Assembly: GCF_018310535.1 (NCBI RefSeq) | Contig: NZ_CP074102.1 | Span: 6,758,001 to 6,822,000 of the forward strand | From: Streptomyces mirabilis | Lineage (GTDB): Bacteria > Actinomycetota > Actinomycetes > Streptomycetales > Streptomycetaceae | Direction of reading: 5' to 3' | Length of the DNA stretch: 64,000 bases | Position numbers and translations under genes: made by a program | Shown: one piece after another, positions 41,695 through 51,090 of the stretch | Layout: every line of letters begins with the position of its first letter | Numbering within the stretch: position 1 is the first letter of the stretch | Notes under the pieces: model-generated | Told to the model about the DNA's origin: nothing | Seen by the model: the letters and a program-made list of their open reading frames with translations, nothing else | The model's database searches: none

Positions 41695-42099
41695 TCAGAC
41701 CTCCTCGGGTTCGGTGAGCAGCGGGTAGACGCCGTTCTCGTCGTGGTCCTCCCGTCCGGTGACGGGCGGATTGAAGACGCAGACGCACCGGAAGTCGGTC
41801 TTGGGGCGCATGGTGTGGCGCTCGTGGCCGTCGAGCAGGTACATCGTGCCCGGCGTGATCCAGTGCGTCTCACCGGTCTCGTCGTTGGTCAGCTCGGCCT
41901 CGCCCGCCACGCAGAGCACGGCCTCGATGTGGTTCGCGTACCACATCGACGTCTCCGTACCCGCGTACAGGACCGTCTCGTGGAGGGAGAAGCCCACCTT
42001 CTCCTTGGCGAGGACGATGCGCTTGCTCTCCCAGGTACCCGTCGCGGCCTTCACATGCCGGTCGGTGCCTTCGATGTCCTTGAACGAACGGACTATCAC
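41695..42099 (-). CDS. ectC: L-ectoine synthase EctC
   Basis: The product has 134 residues, a single cupin domain with metal-binding and substrate residues in [19 protein letters not shown] (Glu57 region) and [16 protein letters not shown]. It cyclises N-gamma-acetyl-diaminobutyrate to ectoine. GTG start at 42099. It is separated from ectB by a 60-base spacer made mostly of short repeats. The sequence matches actinobacterial EctC from end to end as far as can be judged. Confidence 0.95.
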   Translation of the reverse strand: MIVRSFKDIEGTDRHVKAATGTWESKRIVLAKEKVGFSLHETVLYAGTETSMWYANHIEAVLCVAGEAELTNDETGETHWITPGTMYLLDGHERHTMRPKTDFRCVCVFNPPVTGREDHDENGVYPLLTEPEEV

Positions 42100-42116
42100 G
42101 GTGGTGCCGTGCCTTT

Positions 42117-42165
42117 CTGTCAGATCTGTCGGATCTGTCGGACGTCTGCCGGATGTCTGTCAGAC
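42117..42165. repeat. short tandem repeats in the ectB-ectC spacer
   Basis: On the plus strand, about five 9-11 base units related to CTGTCGGATCTGTCGGA fill the gap and run into the end of ectB (stop at 42160-42162). It leaves little room for a ribosome site for ectC, and may set the balance between the two genes. Confidence 0.6.
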
Positions 42166-43431
42166 GGTTTCGCGTACGGCTCGGGCGAGGGTGCGCAGGC
42201 CCTCGTCGAGCTCGTCGGGGGTGATGGTGAGCGCGGGGAGGAGTTTCACGACCTCGCTCTCCGGGCCGGAGGTCTCGATGAGGAGCCCGAGTTCGAAGGC
42301 GCGCTGCGCGACGCGCCCCGCACGCTCCTTCTCGTGGAACTCAAGGCCCCAGACGAGGCCGCGGCCCCGGTACTCCTTCACGTCGGCGAGGTTCTCCTCG
42401 GTGAGGGAGATCAGCGCCTGCTCGATCTGCTCGCCGCGGGCACGGGTCTGCTTCTCCATGGCGGACCCGTCGGACCAGTACGTCTCCAGGGCCGCGGCGG
42501 CGGTGACGAACGCGGGGTTGTTGCCGCGGAACGTGCCGTTGTGCTCGCCCGGCTCCCAGATGTCCAGCTCGGGCTTGAACAGGCACAGCGACATGGGCAG
42601 TCCGTACCCGCTGATGGACTTGGACACGGTCACGATGTCGGGCACGATCCCCGCCTCCTCGAAGGAGAAGAACGCTCCCGTCCGTCCGCAGCCCATCTGG
42701 ATGTCGTCGACGATGAGCAGCATGTCGCGCCGCCGGCACAGGTCGGCGAGGGCGCGCAGCCACTCGGGCCGGGCGACGTTGATGCCGCCCTCGCCCTGCA
42801 CGGTCTCGACAATGACCGCGGCGGGCTGGTTGAGCCCCGACCCCTGGTCCTCGAGCAGCCGCTCGAACCAGAGGAAGTCCGGCATCTGGCCGTCGAAGTA
42901 GTTGTCGAACGGCATCGGGGTCCCGTGCACGAGCGGAATCCCGGCACCGGCCCGCTTGAAGGCGTTCCCGGTCACGGCGAGCGAGCCCAGCGACATCCCG
43001 TGGAAGGCGTTGGTGAAGGACACGATCGCCTCGCGCCCCTTCACCTTCCGCGCCAGCTTCAGCGCGGACTCGACGGCGTTGGTGCCCGTCGGCCCCGGGA
43101 ACATGACCTTGTACGGCAGGTCGCGCGGCCGTAGGACGAGGTTCTGGAAGGCCTCCAGGAAGGCGCGCTTGGCGGTCGTCGACATGTCGAGGCCGTGGGT
43201 GACGCCGTCGCGCTCCAGGTAGTCGATGAGGGCCCGTTTGAGTACGGGGTTGTTGTGCCCGTAGTTCAGGGACCCCGCACCGGCGAAGAAGTCGAGGTAC
43301 TCGTGTCCGTCCTCGTCGAACATCCGGCTGCCCCGGGCCCGGTCGAAGACGGTGGGCCAGCTGCGGCAGTAGCTGCGCACCTCCGACTCCAGGGTCTCGA
43401 AGACGCTCAGGTCGGGCTGGATGATGGTCAC
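42160..43431 (-). CDS. ectB: diaminobutyrate-2-oxoglutarate transaminase EctB
   Basis: The product has 423 residues: a class III aminotransferase with the family motif VDDIQMGCGRTGAFFSFE and the PLP lysine in TVSKSISGYG. Start GTG at 43431. It converts aspartate-beta-semialdehyde to L-2,4-diaminobutyrate with glutamate as donor, the first step of ectoine synthesis. Length and motifs fit EctB. Second gene of the cluster. Confidence 0.95.
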   Translation of the reverse strand: MTIIQPDLSVFETLESEVRSYCRSWPTVFDRARGSRMFDEDGHEYLDFFAGAGSLNYGHNNPVLKRALIDYLERDGVTHGLDMSTTAKRAFLEAFQNLVLRPRDLPYKVMFPGPTGTNAVESALKLARKVKGREAIVSFTNAFHGMSLGSLAVTGNAFKRAGAGIPLVHGTPMPFDNYFDGQMPDFLWFERLLEDQGSGLNQPAAVIVETVQGEGGINVARPEWLRALADLCRRRDMLLIVDDIQMGCGRTGAFFSFEEAGIVPDIVTVSKSISGYGLPMSLCLFKPELDIWEPGEHNGTFRGNNPAFVTAAAALETYWSDGSAMEKQTRARGEQIEQALISLTEENLADVKEYRGRGLVWGLEFHEKERAGRVAQRAFELGLLIETSGPESEVVKLLPALTITPDELDEGLRTLARAVRETV

Positions 43432-43566
43432 GGCGAATCGCTCCTCGGTGCGTGGGGGGAGGGAGGGGAAAGTCAGGGGAAGGCAGGGGGGAGCAGGGGG
43501 AAGGCAGGGGGATGTCCGGGTCGGCCGGGAGCCGGCCCGGGGTCAGCCGGGAGCCGACTGTCGGGG
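43432..43566. repeat. low-complexity ectA-ectB spacer
   Basis: The 135-base gap is mostly purine-rich repeats on the plus strand: variants of GGGGGAAGGCAG (43470-43512) and GGTCAGCCGGGAGCCG (43522-43570, three times). No gene seen. It could fold or slip readily; otherwise unremarkable. Confidence 0.6.
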
Positions 43567-44106
43567 TCAGCCGGGGAGCGGACCGATCCGGTAGAGCACT
43601 TCGGGGTCGTGCGGTCCGTCCGGGAACTGCCCTGTCTCGAACAGCACTTCGCGCTCGACGCTCGCGCCGTGGCGGCGCGCGTACGAGGTGAACAGGCGCT
43701 CGGAGGCGGTGTTGCCGGGCGTGATCGTGGTCTCGACGGCGGTGATCGTCCGCTGCTCCGTGACCCGCGCGGTCAGCCCGTCGAGCAGGGCCGCGGCCAG
43801 TCCGCGTCCGCGGTGGGCGGCGTCGACGGCCACCTGCCACACGAGCAGGGTGCCCGGGCGCTCGGGCCGGACGTACCCGGTGACGAAGCCGACGGGCACG
43901 CCGTCCGCGTCGCGCGCCACCGCCGACGTGCCGGCGAAGTCACGGCACCACAGCAGATAGCTGTACGAGGAGTTCAGGTCGAGGGTTCCGGAGTCCTTGG
44001 CGATATGCCAGAGCGCGGCTCCGTCCGCCACCTTCGGACGGTCGATCCGAAGGCCCTCCGGCATTTCCAGGAATTCCGCTTGCAGGTCTGCTTGTGCGGC
44101 GGTCAT
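43567..44106 (-). CDS. ectA: L-2,4-diaminobutyrate acetyltransferase EctA
   Basis: The product has 179 residues, a GNAT with AHRGRGLAAALLDGLTAR as the acetyl-CoA loop and the EctA traits IDRPKVADGAALWHIAKDSG and YLLWCRDFAGTS. It acetylates the gamma-amino group of diaminobutyrate. First gene of ectABCD. The leader (44107-44160) is markedly AT-rich, for example AATTTAAT near the start, which differs from the rest of the window and is likely the osmoresponsive promoter zone. Confidence 0.94.
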   Translation of the reverse strand: MTAAQADLQAEFLEMPEGLRIDRPKVADGAALWHIAKDSGTLDLNSSYSYLLWCRDFAGTSAVARDADGVPVGFVTGYVRPERPGTLLVWQVAVDAAHRGRGLAAALLDGLTARVTEQRTITAVETTITPGNTASERLFTSYARRHGASVEREVLFETGQFPDGPHDPEVLYRIGPLPG

Positions 44107-44628
44107 GCGGATTTAATTTACCCAGGGAAATCTCAAATTGCATCGTCGGCCGGGGTTACGTACGAGGCGCCGTTGTGTTATCACGCGCCCGTGAGGGCCT
44201 GGTGCTACGCGTGGTGTAAAGGGATGGTTTGCCCGGAAAATAGGGGAGGAAGTGGACGCATTGTGGAATGCGTCACAGGCACATAATGACCACGAAACGT
44301 GCCCGAATTACGTCGGTTGGTGTTCGCGAAATCTTTGCGTTTAAGGACCGGGAAAGCGGGCAGGAGAATACGGGAAGCTAATCTTCGAGTTAATGCAAGA
44401 ATAAGCATGGTGAGCGCCTCGTCAATTGATGCACGATTAAGCTCCGACAAGTCCGTCGATTCGCTCGCGCGCGATGTCCGCGTGGCCGCGGTCCGCCAGC
44501 GAACGCCCTGCGCCCCATCGGCCTCGTCCTCACGCGCCGGACGAGCTGGGGGCTTTCAGGGGCGCGCGGGGAACTGCGTGACCAGCCCCCACCCGCCCGC
44601 GGCCGACACACCCGGCTGTGAGGTACGG
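44107..44628. other. 522-base gap upstream of ectA, AT-enriched
   Basis: This gap holds no recognised gene. 44107-44420 is relatively AT-rich for Streptomyces. The rest contains two dispersed repeats in reverse: GCCTCGTCCTCACGCGCCGG (44521-44540) and the TTCAGGGGCGCGCGGGGAAC type (44555-44596), as seen downstream of other genes. Promoter of ectA is expected in the first 150 bases. Confidence 0.55.
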
Positions 44629-45729
44629 CTAGGACCATGCCTCCGTCGTCGCGCGGCGGGCCGCTTCCAGGTCGACCGTGAGGTCGGACTCGGCCATCGC
44701 CGCCCCCAACGCCGCGAGGCAGGAGTGCACGACCCCCGGCGTCGCATCGGGGCCGTAGTGGTTCACCCGGATCATCTCCTTCGCCAGCGCACCCCCACCC
44801 GCGACCAACGGCAACACCGGATCCGCGGCCAACGCCTTCGCGACCAACACCCCCGCATCGACCCCGGACGGCGCCCGCAACGTCGTGGCGACCGGCGCCG
44901 CGTCCACCGCCTCGTACACATACGGCTCCAGCCCGCCACCCAGAGCGACCGCCCCCGCCCGCGTGGCCTGCGCCGCCAGGGCATGGCGGCGCATCACCGC
45001 GTCGAGCCCCTCCGCCTCGATCCGCTCGACACACGCCTCCAGCGCCAGCATCTCCAGCTGCGCCGGTGCGTGCAGCAGCGCCTTGCGCCCGCCGTCGACC
45101 CACCGCTCCTTCCAGTCCAGCAGGGAGAGGTAGGACCGACGCGGCGCCCCGGGATTGGCGGCCATCCGCGCCCACGCCCGCTCGCTCACGGACACCGCCG
45201 ACACCCCGGCAGGACCGCCCATCGCCTTCTGCGCCCCGATCACGCACAGGTCGACTCCCCACGCGTCCGGCAGCACCGGCTCCGCGCCGATCGAGGCGAC
45301 GGCGTCCAGGTAGAACAGCGCGCCGTGCGCACGCACCACCTCGCCGATCTCCGCGACGGGGTTCGTGTTGCCCGTCGCCGCCTCCGCGTGCACCAGCGAG
45401 ACGAAGTCGATCGCCGGATGCTCGGCAAAGGCGTCACGCACCTGCGCGGCCGTCACCGCCGTGTGGAACGGCACAGCGAGATCGATCACCGTCGCCCCGC
45501 AGTCCCGCAGCCAGTCCCCGAAGGTCTGCCCGTAGGGCCCGGTGATCACGTTGAGCGCGGTGGTGCCGGGCCCGGTCGTGGCGCGAATGGCACCCTCCAG
45601 GGGTAGCAGCGCCTCGCCCTGCGTGATCACGACGTCCTGCTCGGTGGAGAGCAGCCGCGCCACGCGGTCCTCGATCGCCGCGAAGTGTGCGGCGCTCAGC
45701 GGGGCGAGGTCCAGGAAGGGATGGGTCAC
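44629..45729 (-). CDS. class V PLP aminotransferase, alanine-glyoxylate/serine-pyruvate type
   Basis: The product has 366 residues. It has the class V Ala-glyoxylate pattern: TGPGTTALNVITGPYGQTFGD near 55, FYLDAVASIGAEP (PLP Asp) and VIGAQKAMGGPAGVS (Schiff-base Lys), with WVDGGRKALLHAPAQ. It may transfer amino groups from alanine or serine to glyoxylate or a related keto acid; substrate not provable. GTG at 45729 is preferred over GTG at 45750, which would add seven residues. Divergent from the amino-acid ABC operon. 45730-45964 carries the promoter and repeats. Confidence 0.85.
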   Translation of the reverse strand: MTHPFLDLAPLSAAHFAAIEDRVARLLSTEQDVVITQGEALLPLEGAIRATTGPGTTALNVITGPYGQTFGDWLRDCGATVIDLAVPFHTAVTAAQVRDAFAEHPAIDFVSLVHAEAATGNTNPVAEIGEVVRAHGALFYLDAVASIGAEPVLPDAWGVDLCVIGAQKAMGGPAGVSAVSVSERAWARMAANPGAPRRSYLSLLDWKERWVDGGRKALLHAPAQLEMLALEACVERIEAEGLDAVMRRHALAAQATRAGAVALGGGLEPYVYEAVDAAPVATTLRAPSGVDAGVLVAKALAADPVLPLVAGGGALAKEMIRVNHYGPDATPGVVHSCLAALGAAMAESDLTVDLEAARRATTEAWS

Positions 45730-45809
45730 GACGGTGCTCTCTTCGCTCACGGGTTCCGATGCGCAGCCCCGAGCGTATCCGGCGGCCTTGTCACGCCGCG
45801 GCGATCCTC

Positions 45810-45848
45810 GGTCGTACGGGCGGACACCCTCAGGTCGTACGGCCGGAC
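45810..45848 (+). repeat. pair of 16-base direct repeats in the divergent promoter region
   Basis: GGTCGTACGGGCGGAC (45810-45825) and GGTCGTACGGCCGGAC (45833-45848) differ at one base and are 23 bases apart. They may be operator sites for the aminotransferase gene or a simple duplication. Confidence 0.5.
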
Positions 45849-45902
45849 GGCGCCGTGAGGCATGACTTCTGAGGCCGATCGGCGCAACAGCCATCGGATT
45901 GA

Positions 45903-45931
45903 TTTGAGTGAGTCAAACCTTTCCTTATAAT
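45903..45931 (+). promoter_or_regulatory. promoter and palindromic operator of the amino-acid ABC operon
   Basis: TTGAGT (45904-45909) and TATAAT (45926-45931, full consensus) are 16 bases apart, a strong vegetative promoter. TTTGAGTGAGTCAAA (45903-45917) is an inverted repeat over the -35, so a repressor bound here would block RNA polymerase. Confidence 0.7.
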
Positions 45932-45964
45932 CAGAATCCTCCATTCCCCCCACAGGAGGTCTCC

Positions 45965-46813
45965 GTGAACTCGGTCCTCGGACGCCGGACGCGCATTCTG
46001 GCCGCCACCACCGCCACGGCCGGGCTGCTGCTCGTGGCCGGCTGTTCCTCGGGCGGCGGAGGCGGCCAGAGCAGTGCCAAGGGCGTTCCCCTGGTCAAGG
46101 CGGGCCAGGTCACGACCTGCACCCACCTCCCGTACCCGCCGTTCCAGTCGGAGATCAACGGCAAGGTGCAGGGCTTCGACGTCGCGCTGATCGACCTGGT
46201 CGCGGGGAACCTCGGCGTGAAGCAGGCCATCGTCGACACGCCCTTCGAGAACTTCAAGACGGGCGCGTTCCTCAACTCCGGCCAGTGCGACCTCGCCGCG
46301 GCCGGCATGACGATCACGCCGGAGCGCAAGAAGAACGTCGACTTCTCCGACCCGTACTTCGAGGCCACCCAGGCCGTCCTGGTCGACAAGAAGAGCGGCG
46401 TCGACTCCCTCGCCGACGTGAAGACCAAGGGCAAGAAGCTCGGTGCCCAGGCGCAGACGACGGGCGAGGACTACGTGCGCAAGCACGGCTACGACCCGGT
46501 CTCCTTCGAGTCCTCCGACGCGGTCCTGAGCGGCCTGCGCACCGGCCAGGTCCAGGCCGTCATCATCGACTACCCGGTCGTCCAGGGCTGGCTGAAGGAC
46601 AAGGCGAACGCCGACGCCTTCAAGGTGGTCGACAACCTCAACACCGGTGAGCAGTACGGATTCACGGTCAAGAAGGGCAACACCAAGTTCCTCGCCGAGA
46701 TCAACAAGGCGATCAAGCAGGCCAAGGCCGACGGCACGTACAAGAAGCTCTACGAGAAGTGGATCGGCCCGTACCCCGCGTCCGCGGCCACCGCCTCCCC
46801 GTCCGCCTCATGA
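45965..46813 (+). CDS. polar amino-acid ABC transporter substrate-binding lipoprotein
   Basis: The product has 282 residues. A lipobox ends VAGCSSGG (Cys near residue 22) then a Gly-rich linker. The SBP_bac_3 fold follows: [20 protein letters not shown] in parts, [19 protein letters not shown], and [17 protein letters not shown]. This family binds polar amino acids (Gln, Glu, His). GTG at 45965 follows AGGAGGT by four bases. Followed by permease and ATPase with overlapping starts. Confidence 0.9.
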   Translation: MNSVLGRRTRILAATTATAGLLLVAGCSSGGGGGQSSAKGVPLVKAGQVTTCTHLPYPPFQSEINGKVQGFDVALIDLVAGNLGVKQAIVDTPFENFKTGAFLNSGQCDLAAAGMTITPERKKNVDFSDPYFEATQAVLVDKKSGVDSLADVKTKGKKLGAQAQTTGEDYVRKHGYDPVSFESSDAVLSGLRTGQVQAVIIDYPVVQGWLKDKANADAFKVVDNLNTGEQYGFTVKKGNTKFLAEINKAIKQAKADGTYKKLYEKWIGPYPASAATASPSAS

Positions 46814-47643
46814 GCGATGCCGACGCACGACTCCAGCCCCGCAGGTCCGGCCTGACCCGGCGCCAGAAGCGTGCCCTCTCGCGCGGCGCGCAGTACGTCG
46901 TCTTCGTCGCCACCGTGATCGCCTTCGCGCTCACGGCGGACTGGGGACGTCTGAAGAACCAGTTCGCACAGTGGGACCTGGTCAAGCAGATGTTCCCGGA
47001 CGTCATCACGCTGGCGCTGAAGAACACCGTGCTCTACACGATGTCCGGTTTCGTCGTCGGTCTCGTGCTCGGCCTGGTCATCGCCCTGATGCGACTGTCC
47101 TCGGTGGGCCCCTACCGTTGGGTCGCCGGTATCTACATCGAGATCTTCCGGGGCCTGCCCGCCCTGCTGATCTTCGTCTTCGTGGGCGTCGCCGTACCGC
47201 TCGCGTTCCCGGGCACGGAGATCCCCGGCGGCACCTACGGCAAGGTGGCGCTCGCGCTCGGCCTGGTCTCGGCCGCGTACATGGCCGAGACGATCCGCGC
47301 GGGCATCCAGGCGGTGCCCAAGGGGCAGATGGAGGCGGCCCGTTCGCTGGGCTTCTCGCACGCCCGGGCCATGGTCTCGATCATCATCCCGCAGGCGTTC
47401 CGCATCGTGATCCCGCCGCTCACCAACGAGCTTGTCCTCCTCTTCAAGGACTCCTCGCTGGTGCTCTTCCTCGGGGTCACCCTGGAGGAGCGCGAACTCA
47501 CCAAGTTCGGGCGCGACCTGGCGAGCCAGACCGCCAACTCCACACCGATCCTGGTCGCGGGCCTGTGCTACCTGCTCGTCACCGTGCCGCTCGGATTCGT
47601 CGTACGCCGCCTGGAGGCCAAGGCCGGGGAGGCCACCAAGTGA
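46810..47643 (+). CDS. polar amino-acid ABC transporter permease (HisM/GlnP type)
   Basis: The product has 277 residues and about five helices ([32 protein letters not shown] and others). EAA-type loop is [20 protein letters not shown], diagnostic for amino-acid importers. ATGA overlap with the binding protein gene. Only one permease is encoded, so it likely forms a homodimer. Confidence 0.92.
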   Translation: MSDADARLQPRRSGLTRRQKRALSRGAQYVVFVATVIAFALTADWGRLKNQFAQWDLVKQMFPDVITLALKNTVLYTMSGFVVGLVLGLVIALMRLSSVGPYRWVAGIYIEIFRGLPALLIFVFVGVAVPLAFPGTEIPGGTYGKVALALGLVSAAYMAETIRAGIQAVPKGQMEAARSLGFSHARAMVSIIIPQAFRIVIPPLTNELVLLFKDSSLVLFLGVTLEERELTKFGRDLASQTANSTPILVAGLCYLLVTVPLGFVVRRLEAKAGEATK

Positions 47644-48452
47644 CCAGCACCAGCAGTACCGGCAGTACCGGCACCGGCACTCCAGAGATCGACGTCCGGG
47701 ACCTGCACAAGTCCTTCGGCGACAACGACGTCCTGCGCGGTATCGACCTGGAGATCGGACAGGGCGAGGTCGTCTGCGTCATCGGACCCTCCGGCTCCGG
47801 CAAGTCCACCCTGCTCCGCTGTGTGAATCTCCTGGAGGAACCCACCAAGGGGCAGGTCTTCGTCGGCGGTACCGAGGTCACCCACCCCGATGTCGACATC
47901 GACGCCGTACGCCGCCGGATCGGGATGGTCTTCCAGCAGTTCAACCTCTTCCCGCACCTGTCGGTGACCGAGAACCTCACGCTCCCGCAGCGCCGGGTGC
48001 TGAAGCGGGACAAGGAGGCCGCGGCCCAGGTCGCCGCCGAGAACCTGGCACGGGTGGGTCTGTCCGAGAAGGCCGACGCCTACCCCTCCTCCCTCTCCGG
48101 CGGCCAGCAGCAGCGCGTCGCGATCGCCCGCGCGCTCGCCATGGGCCCCGAGGTGATGCTCTTCGACGAGCCGACCTCGGCGCTCGACCCGGAGCTCGTC
48201 GGCGACGTACTCGCCGTCATGCGCAGGCTCGCCCACGAGGGCATGACGATGATGGTCGTCACCCACGAGATGAGCTTCGCGCGCGAGGTCGCCGACCGGG
48301 TCGTCTTCATGGACGGTGGCGTGATCGTCGAGGACGGCGCCCCCGCGCAGGTCATCGGCAACCCGAGCCACGAGCGCACCCGCCACTTCCTGTCCCGGCT
48401 GCTGGACCCGGCGATGGCGGACGTGGAGGAAGACACCGAAAAGGGCCCGTAG
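47640..48452 (+). CDS. polar amino-acid ABC transporter ATP-binding protein
   Basis: The product has 270 residues. Walker A is GPSGSGKST (49-57), Q-loop [10 protein letters not shown], signature LSGGQQQR (152-159), Walker [13 protein letters not shown] and the switch H of MVVTHEM. GTG at 47640 overlaps the permease stop. An unusual low-complexity Ser/Thr/Gly start (residues 2-14) comes from AGYACC-type repeats. Drives uptake with the preceding two genes. Confidence 0.93.
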   Translation: MTSTSSTGSTGTGTPEIDVRDLHKSFGDNDVLRGIDLEIGQGEVVCVIGPSGSGKSTLLRCVNLLEEPTKGQVFVGGTEVTHPDVDIDAVRRRIGMVFQQFNLFPHLSVTENLTLPQRRVLKRDKEAAAQVAAENLARVGLSEKADAYPSSLSGGQQQRVAIARALAMGPEVMLFDEPTSALDPELVGDVLAVMRRLAHEGMTMMVVTHEMSFAREVADRVVFMDGGVIVEDGAPAQVIGNPSHERTRHFLSRLLDPAMADVEEDTEKGP

Positions 48453-48487
48453 CGTCTCGCCGTTCGGCACGAATTAGGGTGCGGTGC

Positions 48488-49579
48488 ATGAGCGATCGCG
48501 CGGTGCTGCACGTGAAGGGACGGGTGCTCGTCGGGCCCGACGACGTCCGGGACGAACTGTGGGTCGTCGGCGGGAGGATCTCCTACGAGCGTCCCGCCGG
48601 CGCCCGTGACATCCGTACCGTCGAGGGCTGGGCCCTCCCCGGCCTCGTCGACGCGCACTGCCATGTCGGCCTCGACGCGCACGGGCCCGTCCCCGACGAC
48701 GTCTCCGAGAAACAGGCGCTCACCGACCGCGAGGCCGGCACCCTCCTCATCCGGGACGCGGGCTCGCCCTCCGACACCCGCTGGATCGACGACCGCGCCG
48801 ACCTACCGAAGATCATCCGAGCGGGCCGGCACATCGCCCGCACCCGCCGCTACATCCGCAACTACGCGCACGAGATCGAGCCGGACGACCTGGTCGCGTA
48901 CGTCGCCCAGGAGGCCCGGCGCGGCGACGGCTGGGTGAAACTGGTCGGCGACTGGATCGACCGCGAGACGGGCGACCTCAGCGCCTGCTGGCCGCGCGAG
49001 GCCGTTGCGGCGGCGATCGCCGAGGCACACCGCCTCGGCGCACGGGTGACCGCGCACTGCTTCGCGGAGGACTCGCTCAGGGACCTGGTCGAGGCGGGCA
49101 TCGACTGCGTCGAGCACGCGACCGGTCTGACCGAGGAGACGATCCCCCTCTTCGCCTCCCGTGGGGTCGCGATCGTCCCCACGCTCGTCAACATCGCCAC
49201 CTTCCCGCAGCTCGCCGCCGGGGGAGAGACGAAGTTTCCGCGCTGGTCGGCGCACATGCGGGCACTGCACGAACGCCGCTACGACACCGTGCGCGCCGCC
49301 TACGACGCCGGAGTCCCGGTCTATGTCGGCACCGACGCGGGTGGTTCGCTGGCCCACGGTCTGGTGGCCGGCGAGGTCGCCGAACTCGTCACCGCGGGCA
49401 TCCCGCCGGTCGAGGCGCTGTCCGCGACGGCCTGGGGTGCCCGGCGGTGGCTCGGGCGGCCGGGACTGGACGAGGGCGCGCCCGCCGACCTCGTGGTGTA
49501 CGAGGGGGATCCGCGCGCGGACGTACGGGTGTTGGCGGCTCCGCGCCGGGTGGTCCTGAACGGGCGGGTCGTGGGCTAG
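48488..49579 (+). CDS. amidohydrolase-family metal-dependent hydrolase
   Basis: The product has 363 residues: metal ligands His57 and His59 (LVDAHCHVG), then Lys (GWVKLVGDW), His (VTAHCF), His (CVEHATG) and Asp (VGTDAGGSL), the layout of binuclear or mononuclear amidohydrolases such as imidazolonepropionases, dipeptidases and prolidase-like enzymes. The substrate is unknown. It is 35 bases after the ABC ATPase and may act on an imported compound. No signal peptide. Confidence 0.87.
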   Translation: MSDRAVLHVKGRVLVGPDDVRDELWVVGGRISYERPAGARDIRTVEGWALPGLVDAHCHVGLDAHGPVPDDVSEKQALTDREAGTLLIRDAGSPSDTRWIDDRADLPKIIRAGRHIARTRRYIRNYAHEIEPDDLVAYVAQEARRGDGWVKLVGDWIDRETGDLSACWPREAVAAAIAEAHRLGARVTAHCFAEDSLRDLVEAGIDCVEHATGLTEETIPLFASRGVAIVPTLVNIATFPQLAAGGETKFPRWSAHMRALHERRYDTVRAAYDAGVPVYVGTDAGGSLAHGLVAGEVAELVTAGIPPVEALSATAWGARRWLGRPGLDEGAPADLVVYEGDPRADVRVLAAPRRVVLNGRVVG

Positions 49580-49869
49580 CGGTGGAGAGGTCGTCGGGCG
49601 TCCGGGCGCCCGGTTGACGGAGCGTTACGCGTCCGCCGGTCGCCTCGTTACGCACCACCGTGCGCGCTCCGGAGCGTCGACCGGCGTGTTCGGGCAGGGC
49701 AGTTGAGTGGGTGACGGTGGGGAACATGCGTGCCCAGCTGTGTCGTGAGATTCGAACGAACTCCCGGAAACCCCACGTTGGAGTGAAGTCACGTCAGGTT
49801 GCTGACTGTTCACTCTCGGTGCGTAATTCTTGCCGGGTCCCAAGCTGTTCTCTCCTGGGGGTCCCACCC

Positions 49870-50778
49870 TTGAACGCCAACACCAGCTTCCGCATGCCCG
49901 TACGCCGTTTCACCGCCGGCGCGGCGGCCACCGTCCTCGCCGCCGGTCCGGTGGTGCTGGCCGGTGCGGGTTCCGCGCACGCGAGCGCCGACCACGGTCG
50001 CGCGAGCGCCGTCGTGCTGCGCACCGGGCTCGACGTGTCCCTGCTCAACAAGACCGTGAACGTCCCGCTCGCGGTCTCCCTCAACGAGGTGCGGGCGCCG
50101 CAGAGCGCCGAGCGGACCGCGCTGACGGCGAGGCTGGACGGGGTCGACGGTGGGCAGCCGTTCAGTGTGCTGCGGGCGGATGCCGCCTCCGCGAAGGCGA
50201 CGGTGTCCGCGTCGGGGGCCGAGGCGTCCACGAACCTCACCCATGCGCGGATCCATGTCCCCGGGCTGCCGTTGCTGTCCCTCGTCGAGGTCGGGCAGGT
50301 GACCTCGAAGGCGACCTGTGAGACGGGTCGCAAGCCCGTGGCGTCCGCCACCCTTCTGGGCGGGGTGACCGTTCTCGGCAAGAAGGTGACGCTGACGGTG
50401 GGCGGTCCGACGGAGGTGAAGGTGCCGGGGGTCGGTGAGGTCCGGCTCGACTTCTCCAGGACGCGGACCACGTCCCGCACGGCGGCCGCGTCCGCGCTCG
50501 AACTCAAGGTCTCCGTCAACCCGTTGAAGCTGAACGTGGCGGATGTGGAAGGCACCCTGACCCTGGGGTCCGTCACCTGCGAGACCCCGGCCGCGCCCGC
50601 TGTCTCCGTGTCTGCCCCCGCCTCCGCCCCCGACATCAAGCCCCAGGGGGGACCGGCGGAGTCGGGCCTCGCCGAGACCGGTGGTGCGTCGACGACTCCG
50701 TACGTGGTGGGTGGCGCGGTCGTGCTCCTGGCCGCGGGCGGAGCGGCCGTCGCCCTGGCCCGCCGCCGCCACTCATGA
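49870..50778 (+). CDS. LAETG sortase-anchored surface protein (SCO1860 family)
   Basis: The product has 302 residues. A signal peptide ends near HASA (about 37). Repeated beta-strand-rich segments follow, with LLGGVTVLGKKVTL and LALKVSVNPLKLNV. The C-terminus has LAETGG at about 268 (sortase E motif), a transmembrane helix TTPYVVGGAVVLLAAGGAAV and a basic tail ALARRRHS. It should be covalently linked to the wall. TTG at 49870 after GGGGG is used; ATG at 49894 is the alternative. Function of the family is unknown. Confidence 0.82.
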   Translation: MNANTSFRMPVRRFTAGAAATVLAAGPVVLAGAGSAHASADHGRASAVVLRTGLDVSLLNKTVNVPLAVSLNEVRAPQSAERTALTARLDGVDGGQPFSVLRADAASAKATVSASGAEASTNLTHARIHVPGLPLLSLVEVGQVTSKATCETGRKPVASATLLGGVTVLGKKVTLTVGGPTEVKVPGVGEVRLDFSRTRTTSRTAAASALELKVSVNPLKLNVADVEGTLTLGSVTCETPAAPAVSVSAPASAPDIKPQGGPAESGLAETGGASTTPYVVGGAVVLLAAGGAAVALARRRHS

Positions 50779-51090
50779 CCCCCTGGCGGGTGCGTTCTTC
50801 GACTGCGGGCCGGTGGGGACTGGTCGCGCGGTTCCCCGCGCCCCTGAGGCGGGGGCTTCGCCCCGCATCCTCCGCCCGCCCGGATTCGTTCGGCCGCGGG
50901 CCGGTGGGGGCTGGTCGCGCAGTTCCCCGCGCCCCTGAAAGCCTCGACCCCGGCGCGCATCTTTCAGCCCGTCCGGCGTTTGAGGACGAGGCCGTTCAGG
51001 CCGACGCGGGGGTCTGGGGGCTCAGCCCCCAGGTACGGATGGGACGGGTAGGGGCGGCGGGGGCGAGGAACCCCCGTGCCGCACCCACCT
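50779..51090. repeat. 312-base gap made of dispersed repeats (copies 3 and 4, plus TTCAGCCCGTCCGGC element)
   Basis: Two copies of the GCGGGCCGGTGGGGCTGG/CTGGTCGCGCAGTTCCCC block lie at about 50804-50846 and 50896-50943. The element TTCAGCCCGTCCGGCGTT is at 50963-50980, running on to 50991. A perfect hairpin CTGGGGGC (51014-51021) with GCCCCCAG (51025-51032) follows. No gene was seen. Together it likely acts as a strong bidirectional terminator between convergent genes. Confidence 0.8.

Noticed and set aside
44205..44450. 81-codon minus-strand frame upstream of ectA
   Set aside because: It lies in an AT-rich leader region, has no good ribosome site and no recognisable family.
44390..45262. 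290-codon minus frame overlapping the class V aminotransferase
   Set aside because: It is a different frame from the aminotransferase, whose PLP motifs are clear; glycine/arginine-rich translation is typical of spurious frames.
50779..51090. Possible CRISPR-like array from the two similar blocks
   Set aside because: Only two copies, unequal spacing, and the same block recurs singly elsewhere in the window, so it is a dispersed repeat and not an array.
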